Of a DNA stretch of 64,000 bases, positions 1-11,698 are shown piece after piece. Source of the stretch: Struthio camelus (Eukaryota > Chordata > Aves > Struthioniformes > Struthionidae); the NCBI RefSeq assembly GCF_040807025.1, contig NC_090943.1, forward strand, positions 126,913,400 to 126,977,399. The letters run 5' to 3'. The number at the start of each line of letters is the position of its first letter. Within the stretch, counting starts at the first letter, position 1. A program made the translations under genes and the position numbers. The notes under the pieces were generated by a model. It did not search any database. It was not told the origin of the DNA and worked only from the letters and a program-made list of their open reading frames with translations.

Positions 1-293
1 AAGGTAAAGGTAGCTTCCTCTGTGACGTTTTGGATGCTGAGATGGGAAGGTACTTTCTGAAGTAGTCCCCCTTTCCCCACCTCTTATTTGGGTATGGAAA
101 CCTGGGAAATAGAGTTAACATGGAGTACCCTCTCCTCTCCTCCAGTAGCAGGATGCAGACTGGGATGCAGCTGTACTCTGAACTGGGGAGACCGGGGTTG
201 GTGTTGTGCCAGGGAAACGAGGACAGAGGAAGGAGCAGGGATCAGGACAGAAATCTCTTACCCCTCTGCCTCTTGCCCTCTGCCTGCCCCCAG

Positions 294-337
294 AGCTCCC
301 ATCCCTCTCCCGCATGCAGCCATGCGCTCATTGCTCA
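294..337 (+). other. Weak plus-strand exon candidate
   Basis: A long pyrimidine tract ends in CCTGCCCCCAG, followed 44 bases later by GCTCA and GTAAGT. All three frames are open, so there is no coding evidence. The first 330 bases are more GC-rich than the rest. This may be an exon of a plus-strand transcript that continues outside the window, or chance. Confidence 0.22.
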
Positions 338-2798
338 GTAAGTCTGCATCTGCAGTACACAGAGTTCAGTGAGTGAAAGTGGACATAGGAAACTCTGAAT
401 GTAGAGCTTGCATTAGAGTTTTAACAAGCTGCTCTCCATTTACATATGCACACCATTTTTTAAGATATAAGTGTTAACAGCAACAAACAAATTAGAAAAA
501 GCTATGACAGGGATCCAGTAAAAGGGAAGGAAAGCAGCAGAGAAAATACCAGATGCCTGAAGGCCTCAAGCAGTAAAACTGGCCTATGTGGCCACCTAAC
601 AACAGGAAGGAATTCAGAAGAGACAACACTATTCAGGATGGAGAAAGTGGCTGGAAAGGATTGATTCAGTGACATAGCCATGCAATTGAAATCTTAAGTC
701 TCTTAAGTGACCAGGAAGGAAGGTGACTATAAAGAGTTGCGCTTGCTGGATATTTTTACTCTACCATTTAGCCAGCTAGTCAGCACTTCAGAAAACCTGA
801 CAAGGACTCCATGTCATATTATGCGTAATAGGAAAATGTACTTCATGGGACATATAGGCTCACTCATCTTTTAGAGTATCTGAATCTTACAGGTAGACAC
901 AGCACCAGTAATATATTACCTTCATAAACCACTTTTGGCCTGAATGGAAAGTAAATCTCACTGCATTCAGTATCTTATAGTTTTACTACCTGATGGTTAT
1001 GTAGAACTTTAGGATTTTGATTTATTGGTCTTTGCAGAATATAAAAGATGATTCACATGAATGTTTCAGTATTCAGTATTTAGGTCAAAATCAGTTTTAG
1101 CTGAGGCACTTATCCCTTAGGAAGAATAAGATAGTCCAACTAATTATCTGACTAAGAAGACCAGACAAGACAACCATGATTCACTCTTTCTGTGCTAGTA
1201 ATTTAAGGTCCAAGAGCCTTAAAACATTTTTTCTAGCATTGAATGAAACAAAATACAATAAAACAAAACAAACTGAAGAAAAATGGGAAAATTGTTTAAA
1301 AAGGGAACATGGAATTGGGGTAGAGATGAGTTACTTAGTCCGCAGCACTGCCTGGCAGAAAGAGAAAAGCCAAGGAAAACTCAGTTCCAGAAGTAGTATG
1401 CTGTCGTATGCTGGGCTGACTAGAGTTCAGGTGCTCCTCGGCGTATACAGCTTCCACCAACACTTTCTTTCCCTTTACATCTTGTGCGGATAGGTAGGCC
1501 TACATTTGCTTGGAAATGAGTAGTTTTCACTTGTTGTTAGATGTCATTAACTATAAAGGCTACGAGATATAAAACAAACTGTAAGCTGTGATCCCGCTTA
1601 TCCTCCTACCCATTTTGGGAAAGGTCCACAATTTTGTTATATAAATAGCCTAATATATTTTAGACACTGTATACGCTTTGCTAATGACTTGATAGAGTCT
1701 TAATTTCTATTATAAAGCCAGGAGACATTTTCTGAAATGGATATGCAATTTGCCTCTTGCTAAACTGCCACATTTCAATGTGGCAGGCTTATTGGACTGG
1801 AAGGCCTGGTTAGGGTTAACAAATGAGATCATGCCCATGGTAGAATTCATGAATAAGTCTTGATTTTTATTAGCAAATACATTTCTCATCAGAAAGTCTA
1901 AACTTTCTATTGAAAGGAATCTATTTTGACAGTTTAGCTAGTTTTGCTGCTGACATATAGAGGCAAGCTGCTTAAAGATTCTTTTTTTCCTTAATTTGTA
2001 GCGAACTTCTGCTATAGGCCATGCTTTATTTTCATACATTGTCCAGCTCGTCACCACTGTTTACAAAGGTTCAACAATCATCTAGACTAGGTTGTTAATG
2101 ACAACTGTACATTGCTCGCAACAGTACTGCTGAAGATACTCAAGGCAAAGTGAAATCCACCTAATCTGCTTGGCTGCTAAGGATCTGCAGAGCCAAAGGG
2201 AGCAGAAAATAGTAGCAACAAGTTTTCAGTAACCAAGTGAGTAGTTGTAAGTCAGTACTGTGAAGTAATTATGTTAATAAAGACCACTTTCTGGTTATTT
2301 TCAGATCAGTACTGTAATTTATACTACTGTAGTAATCTTATATTTGGCATTTTAATATATATTCTTAGGGATAAGTTAGTTCTAGATTGCTTTTGAAGAA
2401 GGTATTGGAGTCTAACATCATTAAACTAAGGCTGTAGCATCTCCATTGTGCCATTCTCGAGGCTGTGTTCCTTGGTGATCTATATTGCCTTTAATGTGCT
2501 TGCACTATCCCCTTTAACACAACATTACTTACTATTAACAGGAGTTTTGTAGATGCAATGAAGCGAATCCAGACCCATTAAAATGTATGAGTTACATATT
2601 AATAACACACACTGGGGCTTACTAGTTTCCTTCTGTCTTCAGCTAAAAAACTCCTTTCTGAATCAAATATAACAGATGCAGGAAAATATTCTTAGCTACG
2701 GACAGAAGGAATCCATTTTATGGAAATACTTCTTTTTTCATTTTTGCCTGACTACAGCTTGTTGATTCTTGCTGTTTCTAAATTCATTCTAATTAATT
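338..2798. other. No gene recognised
   Basis: This AT-rich stretch holds only short ORFs without splice support. It contains minus-strand AATAAA signals (as TTTATT on the plus strand near 1,865 and 2,026) that could serve the candidate terminal exons. It would then be 3' UTR and downstream flank. Confidence 0.5.
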
Positions 2799-3020
2799 TC
2801 ATAACGTTTTTCTTTGCCAAATAAAGTCTCCCAGATATTTCTTATTTCCATTTCTTAAGTTAAAAAAAAAACAGGCCTCTTTTGCACAAGATTTTTGGTT
2901 TTCCTCTGTTTCCTTCTCCATAGTATCCATTCTTCTCCAGAGTATGTTCAAGTTGTCTGTTGCAGAAAAGAAGGCAAGTAGGGCTATCACATCTTCATTA
3001 ACTGCTCTAATCTCTGGGCT
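2799..3020 (-). CDS. Candidate alternative terminal exon
   Basis: This 222-base segment has a good acceptor (CTCCCTTTTTAATTCAG) and runs open for 73 codons to TGA. It reads SPEIRAVNEDVIALLAFFSA, then TDNLNILWRRMDTMEKETEE, then NQKSCAKEACFFF and a Lys/Asn-rich tail. The first two thirds look like genuine helical protein; the tail after the ten-T run is less convincing. It starts in phase 0, so it could follow the exon at 8,995, or the exon at 4,938 via an internal phase-0 donor. AATAAA on this strand occurs near 2,031 and 1,870. Confidence 0.45.
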   Translation of the reverse strand, partial: SPEIRAVNEDVIALLAFFSATDNLNILWRRMDTMEKETEENQKSCAKEACFFFNLRNGNKKYLGDFIWQRKTL

Positions 3021-4563
3021 CTGAATTAAAAAGGGAGTTCCCTGTTCTCCTTGTCTGTAACCTGAAACAACCTCAGTAAGGCTTCAGGGAAAAGATCAGA
3101 GCTGTGAGCCCTGAATTCAAGGAACTGCTCTTCTAGCCTAGGCTGACATAGCCATCCATGTGCAATATTTGAGAAACATTACTTCCTCCGGCATTTTCCA
3201 TGAGCTACCCTGTCTATTGGCTCAAGAGGTTGGTTTCTACGGAGGCTACTTTACTCTTCTTAAGCACTGCATACGGAGCATAGGTGCTGCTTGGTTATGG
3301 ATTTCAGGATAGGGGTGCTCATGGTTGGACAGTGTCACTGTACCTTAGTAACACGTAAGTTTCCTTTAGGGACCTTAAGAACTACACATTATAGTGGTTC
3401 TTACTTCAGTACCAAACACCTACATATCCTTTCTCTTATTGGAGCCTAACCCTTGAGGTAGGCTACCCACTCAGCCAGGAGATTTCCATTTTTGTTTCTT
3501 CTAATTTTGTGCCTTGACAGGCAGGTTAGAGTTGCCCTCTCTGGCCCAGTAAATGCTGATTCTTGTACTGTACAAACGGAGTTGCCCTAACAGCAAATCT
3601 TCCTACCTAAGCACACCTCATTCCTGCGTGCCAAGAAGACTTTGCTAGGAAATGGGAGACCTTGGTTCCTTATCCTCTTCTCTCTAGAGACTGGGTCTAC
3701 AGGTAAGATTGTTTGAGATACTGGCCTGACAACCCTACCAAGACTGAAGTGCGAACTGAAGCTGCAAGCACCTCAGTAGTGTTGTGGCCTCCAGTAGTCA
3801 TGTTTGTGCCCAGCAGCCAAGTCATCATAATATTAGGGGTAAGCTGAAAAGGGTCATTACAGTGGAATGTAATTGTAGGATGTAGCTGCCTGCCTTTTGT
3901 GTACTTACCCTCTCTATGGCTATACTACCATCCTTTTCTTACTGGCTCTTTACAATAGCAACTTGAAAGTAGGAGAAATAAGATTTTGTTCCTTTTCCTT
4001 AACTAATCCCCATATAGTTTTTCTGAGTTCTAACTTCTCTTTTCCATGATTCAGATCCAGGACTCTAGCACCTCTAGAGCATACTTCTTTTTGTATGGTT
4101 CCCTCTAGCTTTACTGGTTGTCTGTGCATTGACCTTGCATCTGTGCTAATGCCCTCTATCCCACTATACATTTTATCCTTTTTCTCATATATATTATTTT
4201 CAGCCCATACCTTCTTCTCTTATCCCTTTCTCAAAACATATCCAACCGCTGCAGATCCTTAGTTACCTCAGGCAGGCCATAGCTTCTCAGCTTATCATTT
4301 GCTAGTTACCCCTAATCTCTTCAACAGCTTTTTTTACCCTGACTTTTCATTAAACAGTTTTTATACTGTAAATTTCCTCTTGCCTCCCTTCCCGTTAAGC
4401 TACCATCTGTTATACATTATTCTCAAATGTTATTTGCAGTCCAACAAACTTCCACTAAAAAATATGGGCAATTTCCCTTCATTTTCTTCATCACTATAGA
4501 TTTGGCTTTATGCAAAGCATGTGTGCAGCTGTTCAATGCTTGCTCACAGGTTTATCTGCTACC

Positions 4564-4938
4564 TCAAAGCTTATCTGCCATCTCTTTTATCTCTCTCACA
4601 CTCAGTTTCTTGGTTGTTTCTTCCTCCTTTTTCCTTCTAGGATGAAAGGATGAGGAATAAGTGTGCCCACAGCTTCTCTGCAAGGATCTGTAACATTTTC
4701 CACCCTCTGCTATTACCATTGAATCAGATATCAGATCAGGCAGCCTTCCAGGTAGTGTTTTAAGCTCACTTGCCTTCTCAGATATTTTGGTGAAATGAGA
4801 CAAGCTGCCAGGTGAAATATGTTTCTTTATTTTAGCATTTGATTCAAGGGTATGTTTTCTTTCCTTGCCAAAGTGACTTTTCATTTGATCCCGAACTTGG
4901 TAAATACTGACTTTTCTGTAACATTTAGGGCATCTGTC
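4564..4938 (-). CDS. Unidentified minus-strand gene, candidate terminal exon with CxxC motif
   Basis: This segment is open for 124 codons and ends in TGA. It starts after AAAAACTTCAG, a weak acceptor. It reads DRCPKCYRKVSIYQVRDQMK, then SHFGKERKHTLESNAKIKKH, and ends REIKEMADKL. A CxxC pair followed 18 residues later by His and then another His six residues on (RDQMKSHFGKERKH) resembles a zinc finger of the C2H2/C2HC kind, but the spacing is unusual. The rest is Lys/Ser-rich. Internal donors exist (ATG followed by GTAATA; GCAA followed by GTGAGC), which could splice to the segment at 3,020. Phase 0 fits the exon at 8,995. Confidence 0.62.
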   Translation of the reverse strand, partial: DRCPKCYRKVSIYQVRDQMKSHFGKERKHTLESNAKIKKHISPGSLSHFTKISEKASELKTLPGRLPDLISDSMVIAEGGKCYRSLQRSCGHTYSSSFHPRRKKEEETTKKLSVREIKEMADKL

Positions 4939-7900
4939 CTGAAGTTTTTCATTTTTCTACCTCTAACTGAATGCTAATACCAAAGATCCATGTAGCTGCG
5001 GCTTTCCCCTTAATGGGGGAGATAGATATGGCGATCTGTCCAACATTGTGTAACACTGCCCCTGCAGCCAGCTGGACCACAGGAAAGACCAGCATTGCCA
5101 CCCTCCCCAACTATCATTATTCCTCTTAGTATTCAACAGAAGGTCACTTCCAGTCTTGTAAATTCATGTCTGCAGCTGTTAAATCTGTACCTCCAGAACA
5201 TGTTGAGAAGTTCATTCCTTAGACTGGTATACGCCAGGCTATTTTCTGTGAGCTGTTTGAATCTCTCTGTAGCAGAAGGTATGTAATTTGTTCGCTTGTC
5301 TCACTAACCCGAAGAATTTTCTTTCTCTCTTTTAATCTGTTTATGACTTCTTCTTCCTCTTGACTTTTTTATCTCCATGTCCTGGGCCTCAACAGTTCCC
5401 AATGTAGTCTGTCACCTCGCCTGCATACTTTTTTATTATACATTTTATTCCTGGTCAAACATCAGACCCAGCCACTCTTTGATATCAATATCTTCTGTCA
5501 GTCAACAGGTGGATACCTGTTTCCTGCTAGATATGATGCTTCAGACATAGAGTCAGAGTGGAGATCTAGGGCACTACATTAGGTAGGTCAGGCCTCTCCT
5601 AGTTTCCACTGGCTGAAGGCTTATTTGCAGAGATCCATGAGAATGCCAAGCTGTCCCTGTTCTTCAAGGACTAGGACGTTGCTGAACCTATCCTAAAAGA
5701 ATAATCAAAAGAAAACTTCTGCAGACTTAGTCCTCTCTAAACTCCTTCCTCATGCCCTAAGAAACAAGGAATATATTATTTCACATGTACAAAAGTGTGT
5801 AGAGAGACCACTCTGGTGGGGGGGAGGGATTAGGGATGGAAAAGGAGAGACAGAGACCCTCATGTGAAGCCCTCACAAATTAAAAAATTCCTCTAACCCC
5901 ATACAGTGGGATACGCTCCTTAGATGCTTAATGGTACTGTGCTATTTGCAGTTTTGTGAGTGTCTCAGTGGCATCACATACCACTGACTCGGGTAGGATG
6001 TTCTTACAGAGAACCAGACATGAAAACACCAGGGTTATAGTCTGAGTTAACATAATCAGGTCCAGCACTTCTGAGCTAAAAGTCAGCAATAAATTCTTAC
6101 TCCATTTAATATGACTTGTGGCATATGGAGGTGGCTTGTTATTGTTTTCTACTTTGTAGAATGACAGTTTCTACTGTCATTTTTAACTACTTTTTTTTTT
6201 TCACAAATAAACAGTTCTTTATAAGCATCATAAAAAATACATATTTGGGCTCAGTCTCTCTGAATTAGAAGCTTTGTAGGATTCTTCGTCTTGGAACTGC
6301 CCCAGCTTATAGGCAGAAATGAGCATCTTCCACCTTCTCCCTGACTGTGAGACAAATAACCAGCTGCTATCATGAATGAAAACTTTCCTGCTTTCCTCAA
6401 ATCCCTGGGGGTGTCTGGTTCTTAAAAAGAGTCTCTGCACCCTCCTGAACTGTAGGTCTGTGACTACGCTGTAAGGCCTGCAAATGAGGAGTAAGGCTCA
6501 TGGGCTACATCTCTGCATCCTGTGAAGATGCTCTTAACCCAAAGGTGCTGCCAGGGCCTGGGGACAGGGCCTGGGGCCAGGACCTGCAAAAGCTCTGAGG
6601 TGTCCTGCAAGCCTGCTTATAAACTCTTTTTGACTTTACAGTAGATGATATCAGATGATTTTTTTAGGAAGTGCAAGGCCCCAGCTACCTTTGCCAGTGC
6701 AGATGGGATAGCTAGTAACGCAAGAACTGTCTACTCTTTCAGTCTTATTTCCATGTGAGTGGAGCTGAGGTTTGCTGCTGACAACACCAGCCTGTTTGCC
6801 TGACAATTTGTATGCGGGCAATGGAAACAAACTTTCTATTTAGGCCCCCATGACATGGTCAGGTTCACTGTAAATACAAGCATTATCATCAGTCAGGAAT
6901 AATTAGGAGACCTTAAGGTCAAAAGGTGAGCATCAGGCATGCTAACGTGTCTGGAATAAAGCACTGCCTGCTTACTATTTGATGAAAACATGTCTCTGGC
7001 AACCTGAGGAACTCCTGAAGCTGATATTTTCCCCTTGGCACCACTGTGGTCTGGAGCTCCTGAGGCAAGTCTCCCTGAAGGGCTCTGCTGCTCCATGGAA
7101 ACACTGCATCCCCATTTACGATACAGTGCAGACCTATTACAATAGGCAATCTTTTTAATACACAGCAAAGGAAAGATTCATTTACTGACGCTACAGCAGA
7201 GGTCCACATAGGAATATACACGTAGATGGAGAAAAAAGGTAACACAAGACAGAAGCGCAAAGTGCACTCTAACCTGTAGTGACCAGCCCTGTCCTTGTGT
7301 CCTTAGGAGCCTGGCTGGCCAGGGAACCCATAGATCAGGTTTTCTTCCTAGGTAACCTCTTCCCTCTCTTCATCCCACGTGCATGCCTCCAAGGTCCTTG
7401 TGCAAATGACTTATTGCTGGAGCTAATTCTTCTGGAAGTCAGAGTCCTCCCTGGATATGACAATTTTCTACTTCTTAGCTACCTTAAAAACATGCTATTG
7501 TATTTTGGTTTCTTATCATTCTATGCTCAGGGGGCTGGCGCACATTTATAAAATCTTTGGAGGCCCAGACTTTTCCATACATCATAAACTACAAGCAGTA
7601 TTCAGCACGCTTAAAGTTTACTAGGCCTAGGCCTCTGCCAGATTCTTAGCTTTTGATGAGGATCACACAAGCACTATAAAGACCTTTTCAAAACAGATGT
7701 CAGATTTGTCTAGGCCTGTTTCTGAGGGCAGGCTGCCTTCCCCTGCCCATCTTTTGTTACTTCTGAGGATTTCCAGCTTTAAGCCAAGGCTTAGAGGAGC
7801 TGGGCTGCAAAGGAGGAGTCTAAACTTCACTAGACTATGCAGCTCTGAGCAAAAGAAACCTGTTGCGTATTTACCCAGCCTGTAATCCTCTTGGATGGTG

Positions 7901-8994
7901 CACAATTATTATTATATCCCATTTCTCTTTCAAATACAGAAATGCATCAATAAACACATGTATTAAATAGGACTGTTCAGAGGAAGAAAATTTGAAAAAC
8001 GTTATTCGTTTCTATGAGATGCTAAAGGCGACCCATGAGAAAACACTGAGAAAAATGGGATCATTGTGTTTTACTGCATACAGTGTCATAAATTTCACAA
8101 ATTAAAAAAAAAAAAAAAAGCGGCTGTTAAAAGTTGTAAACAAAATTGTCCAGGAAGAAAAACTTAGAAAAAGGTTGGTTTTAGACTATCTGGTTTTACA
8201 CATAGCTCGTGACTGAGCTCCTTTTGCGGAAATTTAAGCTATCTTTGTCAACTCAATATGCTTGCAATCTGAACTCATTTGCTAAACATTTGCTTCAGCT
8301 ATAAATGTGAATTTTTAAAATAACAGTGTAAGTGTATGCAACATCAATGACTGCAAAGGACTTGTGCCTTCTTGTAATAGGAACTGGTAGGTCTGAGTCT
8401 TATTTCTATGAGATCTTTTTACCCCACTCTGGCAATATACAGAAGCATTAAGTAGAAATAATTTATTTTTACATACATTTTCAGGCCCACTCACAATTTG
8501 TTGTATACAATGACATGTGACTAAAACCCACTCTACCTTTTAATCTGTATCTGTATCTTCTGCTGAAGCAGAAGATGTGATCTAAGTATGGGAATATTTT
8601 AAGCACAGTACATCATTCTTCTAATAACTGCAAAATAGATGTGTTCTATTCAAACACAATTCCAACAAATATTATATACAATTTCAAAATCTACTTTCAA
8701 CAATAACTTTTTTATAATTCAAAGTACTTCAGAAATTACTTTTAAGTTCTCTCTGATGCTATAAGACAGAAAATCCTTCCAAAAATTAAAAATCAATCTC
8801 TATCCCTCTACTTCTTGCAGTGAGGTGACAACAAGCTTATTGGTCTCTACGAGACTTTAGTCAGTTTTTAAATGAGCACATTCTTGCCTTGCCATTATGA
8901 GTATTTTCCCTTCAGTATACTGTGCCTATTTCCCAACACCACTATTCTATGTTTTTCCAGGATATTTTTGTTTGGTGTGATCTTCCTCACTCAC
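4939..8994. other. Intron-like stretch, no convincing exon
   Basis: Several minus-strand ORFs occur here (6,228-6,440; 6,919-7,260; 7,663-7,905) but none has matching splice signals and phase. A tiny segment near 5,494-5,440 reads DIDIKEWLGLMFDQE and stops, with AATAAA overlapping the stop; it could be an alternative last exon, but rests on one acceptor. A GC-rich short repeat (CAGGGCCTGGGG units) lies at 6,547-6,585, an A16 run at 8,104-8,119, and a perfect hairpin at 8,555-8,576. Confidence 0.45.
8555..8576. repeat. Perfect inverted repeat (10-base arms, 2-base loop)
   Basis: The 22 bases ATCTTCTGCT-GA-AGCAGAAGAT form a perfect hairpin. It lies in a presumed intron. No run of Ts follows, and no function can be assigned. 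Confidence 0.9.
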
Positions 8995-9098
8995 TGACTC
9001 CTTTTTCTGCACATCACTAAAAGCATCAGTATCAGAAGTAATAGTGCCAGCAGGGGCATCAGTGCATGTCACTTGACCTGTCAAGCTATAAGTACGTC
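8995..9098 (-). CDS. Unidentified minus-strand gene, candidate exon (acidic Ser/Thr-rich)
   Basis: This 104-base exon lies behind an excellent acceptor (CATTTTCCTTTGAAGTACAG) and ends at GTCA followed by GTGAGT. It reads RTYSLTGQVTCTDAPAGTIT then SDTDAFSDVQKKES. The segment is polar and probably disordered. If the donor is not used it continues 15 codons (VSEEDHTKQKYPGKT) to a stop, so it could alternatively be terminal. Confidence 0.62.
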
Positions 9099-10123
9099 CT
9101 GTACTTCAAAGGAAAATGAAGATGTACTTGAAACAACAGATTATGTAAAAGAGAGATACAAAAAGCCAAAACTCTGGACATCATGAAATGGGATTTGTAC
9201 ACTATAAAAATGGTGCAAAAAACATGAATGTCAACCGTCTTCTTTTCAGCCACTTTCGAAGACCATCTTCTTGAAGAAACATGCTGGCATTACTGTTCCG
9301 ATAGTCTCGATTTAGGTGTTTCTTTGAGCTGATTGATTGTAAATTAACCTGAATTTCCAAACAATGTTTCTGAAAAACAGGTCATGAGAATGTGGAGGGA
9401 AAAATCAGGAAGAATCATATTTTTCATAAGGGGGCAGTCTCACATGCAAACCATGATGTTTGTTCATTTCTGCTTTATTTTATAACTGCTTCCTATTGGG
9501 CTCCTCGATAATAAGTGGTACACTATCAGAGGCTAACATTCTTCACTGTACACCCACTGCCTCTTCAGACTAAATTAGTGTTTGGACACAAGCCCTCTGA
9601 CCCATTATTTCTCCTTTTGGTCACTTCTCATTTGGCATTTGAAGCCAAATCAGCATCAACATAATTCAGAGTGCTGCCTGAGGCAATTTCCCTTATTTCT
9701 TCCTCCTTTGGCCCAAAGTTGAAAGTCACATTTTGCAGAAAAACTGAAATGGTATTTCAATACATGGAAAGATTAGACTGTTAACTGCAGTGCTAGCCAG
9801 TGCTTTGCTCATGTGTTCTGGTTCATGACTGAGGTTCCTGGGGACCATTAAGGAACCGAAAGAAATAACCATACAAATAACGTTAACAAATAAGGTCAAG
9901 GGAAAAAGAGGAGTAGATTTTTGTCTCTATTTTTTTGCTTGAATATGACTGCTCTTAGTAAGTTTCCACATCAACATGAAAGAATAATGCAAATTACTAT
10001 AACAGTCTCTAAGAGTGTTTTGGTTTAGCCCAGACACCAGAATGTCTGTTTTTTACTGCAGTTGACTGTATAATCTATCAATCAGCAGAGACTGAGGAGT
10101 GGATAGTTGAATTTCATACTTAC

Positions 10124-10166
10124 TGAGCTCAAGCAATGAAAAAGTGTTATTAAATAGGGCGGGAAG
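10124..10166 (-). CDS. Unidentified minus-strand gene, small candidate exon
   Basis: This 43-base segment ends at a strong donor (CTCA followed by GTAAGT) and begins after CCTGTTAATAG. In phase 0 it reads LPALFNNTFSLLEL plus one base. Both phases fit the exons at 12,168 and 9,098. The acceptor is only fair. Confidence 0.43.
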
Positions 10167-10498
10167 CTATTAACAGGTAAAAAGATGCATATATCATTAA
10201 CTGGAATAAAGCCAATAACCTTCTCAATAACTAAATCCCTGAAAATAAAAAAAAAATTGCTTTTGTCAATTAAAAGGAGCAATAAACACATAGCTTATCA
10301 ATATACTGAGAAAAGAAACGTCGCTCATTTTTAAACAAGTGGCATTGCAATGTAAAGATAGCTATATGAACTTGTCTAACTCTACTAACTTTCTACTAAC
10401 TTGTAGAAAACCACTGGATTTGAGCCTTGCCTCATGTTTGTTTGAACTGAAAGCCATTTTACTGTGAGTTACCAAAGTCATCTTCAAAATGCCAACAT

Positions 10499-11698
10499 GA
10501 TAGCCTTCCATGTTGAGCTAACTGGCTTGGAGGACGAGTGGAGAGCAGTGGATGTTGTTTACATTGACTTCAGTAGGACTTTCAACACTATCTGCCATGA
10601 CATCCTCATTGACAAGCTGATGAAGTACAGGCTAGATAGATAGGTGATCAGTGAGGTGGACTGAAAACTAGCTGAACTGCCAAGGTCAGAGGGTTGTGAT
10701 CAGTGGCACAAAGTCCAACTGGAGGCCGGTCACCAGTGGTATCCTCCTGGGGTTGTTGCTGGGTCCAGTACTGTTTAATATCTTCATTAATGGCCTGGAT
10801 GATGGGAACTGAATGCACCCTCAGCAAGTTTGCCAATGATACAAAACCAGGAGGAGTGGCTGATACACCAGAGGGCTGTGCTGCCATTCAGAGGGACCTT
10901 GAGAGGCTGGAGAAATGGGCTGACAGGACCTTCATGAAGTTCAGCAAAGAGAAGTGCGGAGTCCTGCAGGTGGAGATGAATAATCTCACGTACCAGCACA
11001 GGCTGGGGGCCAATCAGGTGAAGAGCAAGTTTGCAGACAAGGACCTGGGGGTCCATGTGAACAACACGTTAAACATGCACCAGCAATATGCCCTTACAGC
11101 AAAGGCCAATGGTATCCAGGGCTGCATTAGGAAGAGCATTGCCAGAAGGTCAAAGGAGGTGATCCTCCCTCTCTACTCAGCCCTGATGAGGCCGCATCTG
11201 GAGTACTGGGTCCAGTTCTGGGCTCCCCAGTGCAAGAGAGGCATGGAGCTACTGGAATGAGTCCAGCAAAGGGCTACAAAGATGATTAAGGGACTGGAGC
11301 ATCTCACATATGAGGAGAGGCTGAACGAGCTGGGACTGTTCAGCTTCTGAGGGGGGGCTGAGGGGGAATGTTATGAATGTATATAAATACCTGACGGGGG
11401 GAGTAAAGAGGACAGGGCCAGACTTTCCTCAGTGATGTCTAGCAATAGGACAGGAGGTAACGAGCACAAACTGAAACATGGCAAATTCCACTTGAACATA
11501 AGAAAACACATCTTCGTTTTGAAGGATGTTGAACAATGATGTAATCAGTTGCCCAGAGAAGTTGTGGAGTCTCCATCCTTGGAGATATTCAAAACATGGT
11601 CCCAGGAAGGCTGCTCTATCTGACCCTGCTTGACCAAGAGATTGGACTAGACAGTCTTCAGAGGTGCCTTCCAACCCCAACTATTCTGTGATTCTGTG
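10499..11698 (+). mobile_element. 5'-truncated CR1 LINE (ORF2 C-terminal part plus 3' UTR)
   Basis: The segment carries the C-terminal half of a CR1 reverse transcriptase reading, in broken frames. Recognisable pieces are ADTPEGCAAIQRDLERLEKW, KDLGVHVNNTLNMHQQYA and REGION-typical [19 protein letters not shown]. It ends in the CR1 3' tail with two copies of ATTCTGTG. It is truncated at the 5' end, has an in-frame stop after MELLE (11,258-11,260) and further frame breaks near 10,660 and 11,350. The catalytic FADD box reads FAND. It is therefore a dead copy. It sits in the intron between the candidate exons at 12,168 and 10,166, in the orientation opposite to that gene. CR1 is the main retroposon family of birds and also occurs in reptiles. 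Confidence 0.95.
10703..11260 (+). pseudogene. CR1 ORF2 reverse transcriptase fragment, inactive
   Basis: This is the longest surviving reading frame in the CR1 copy (185 codons). Residues about 45-65 match the CR1 catalytic neighbourhood, but the first aspartate of the metal-binding pair is Asn (FANDTKPGGVAD, bases 10,829-10,840). The finger and N-terminal palm, the endonuclease and all of ORF1 are missing. A CGA-to-TGA-type change gives the stop after MELLE. Upstream, related coding (DVVYIDFSRTFNTICHDIL-like) lies in another frame at about 10,550-10,640. Confidence 0.88.

Noticed and set aside
6190..6440. Possible processed pseudogene with poly(A) on the minus strand
   Set aside because: A run of about 11 As follows the ORF, but no polyadenylation signal, target-site duplication or recognisable parent gene was seen.
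7663..7905. Minus-strand ORF of 80 codons (LLLCSPAPLSLGLKLEILR)
   Set aside because: The acceptor is weak, the required phase does not match neighbouring exons, and the opposite strand is equally open.
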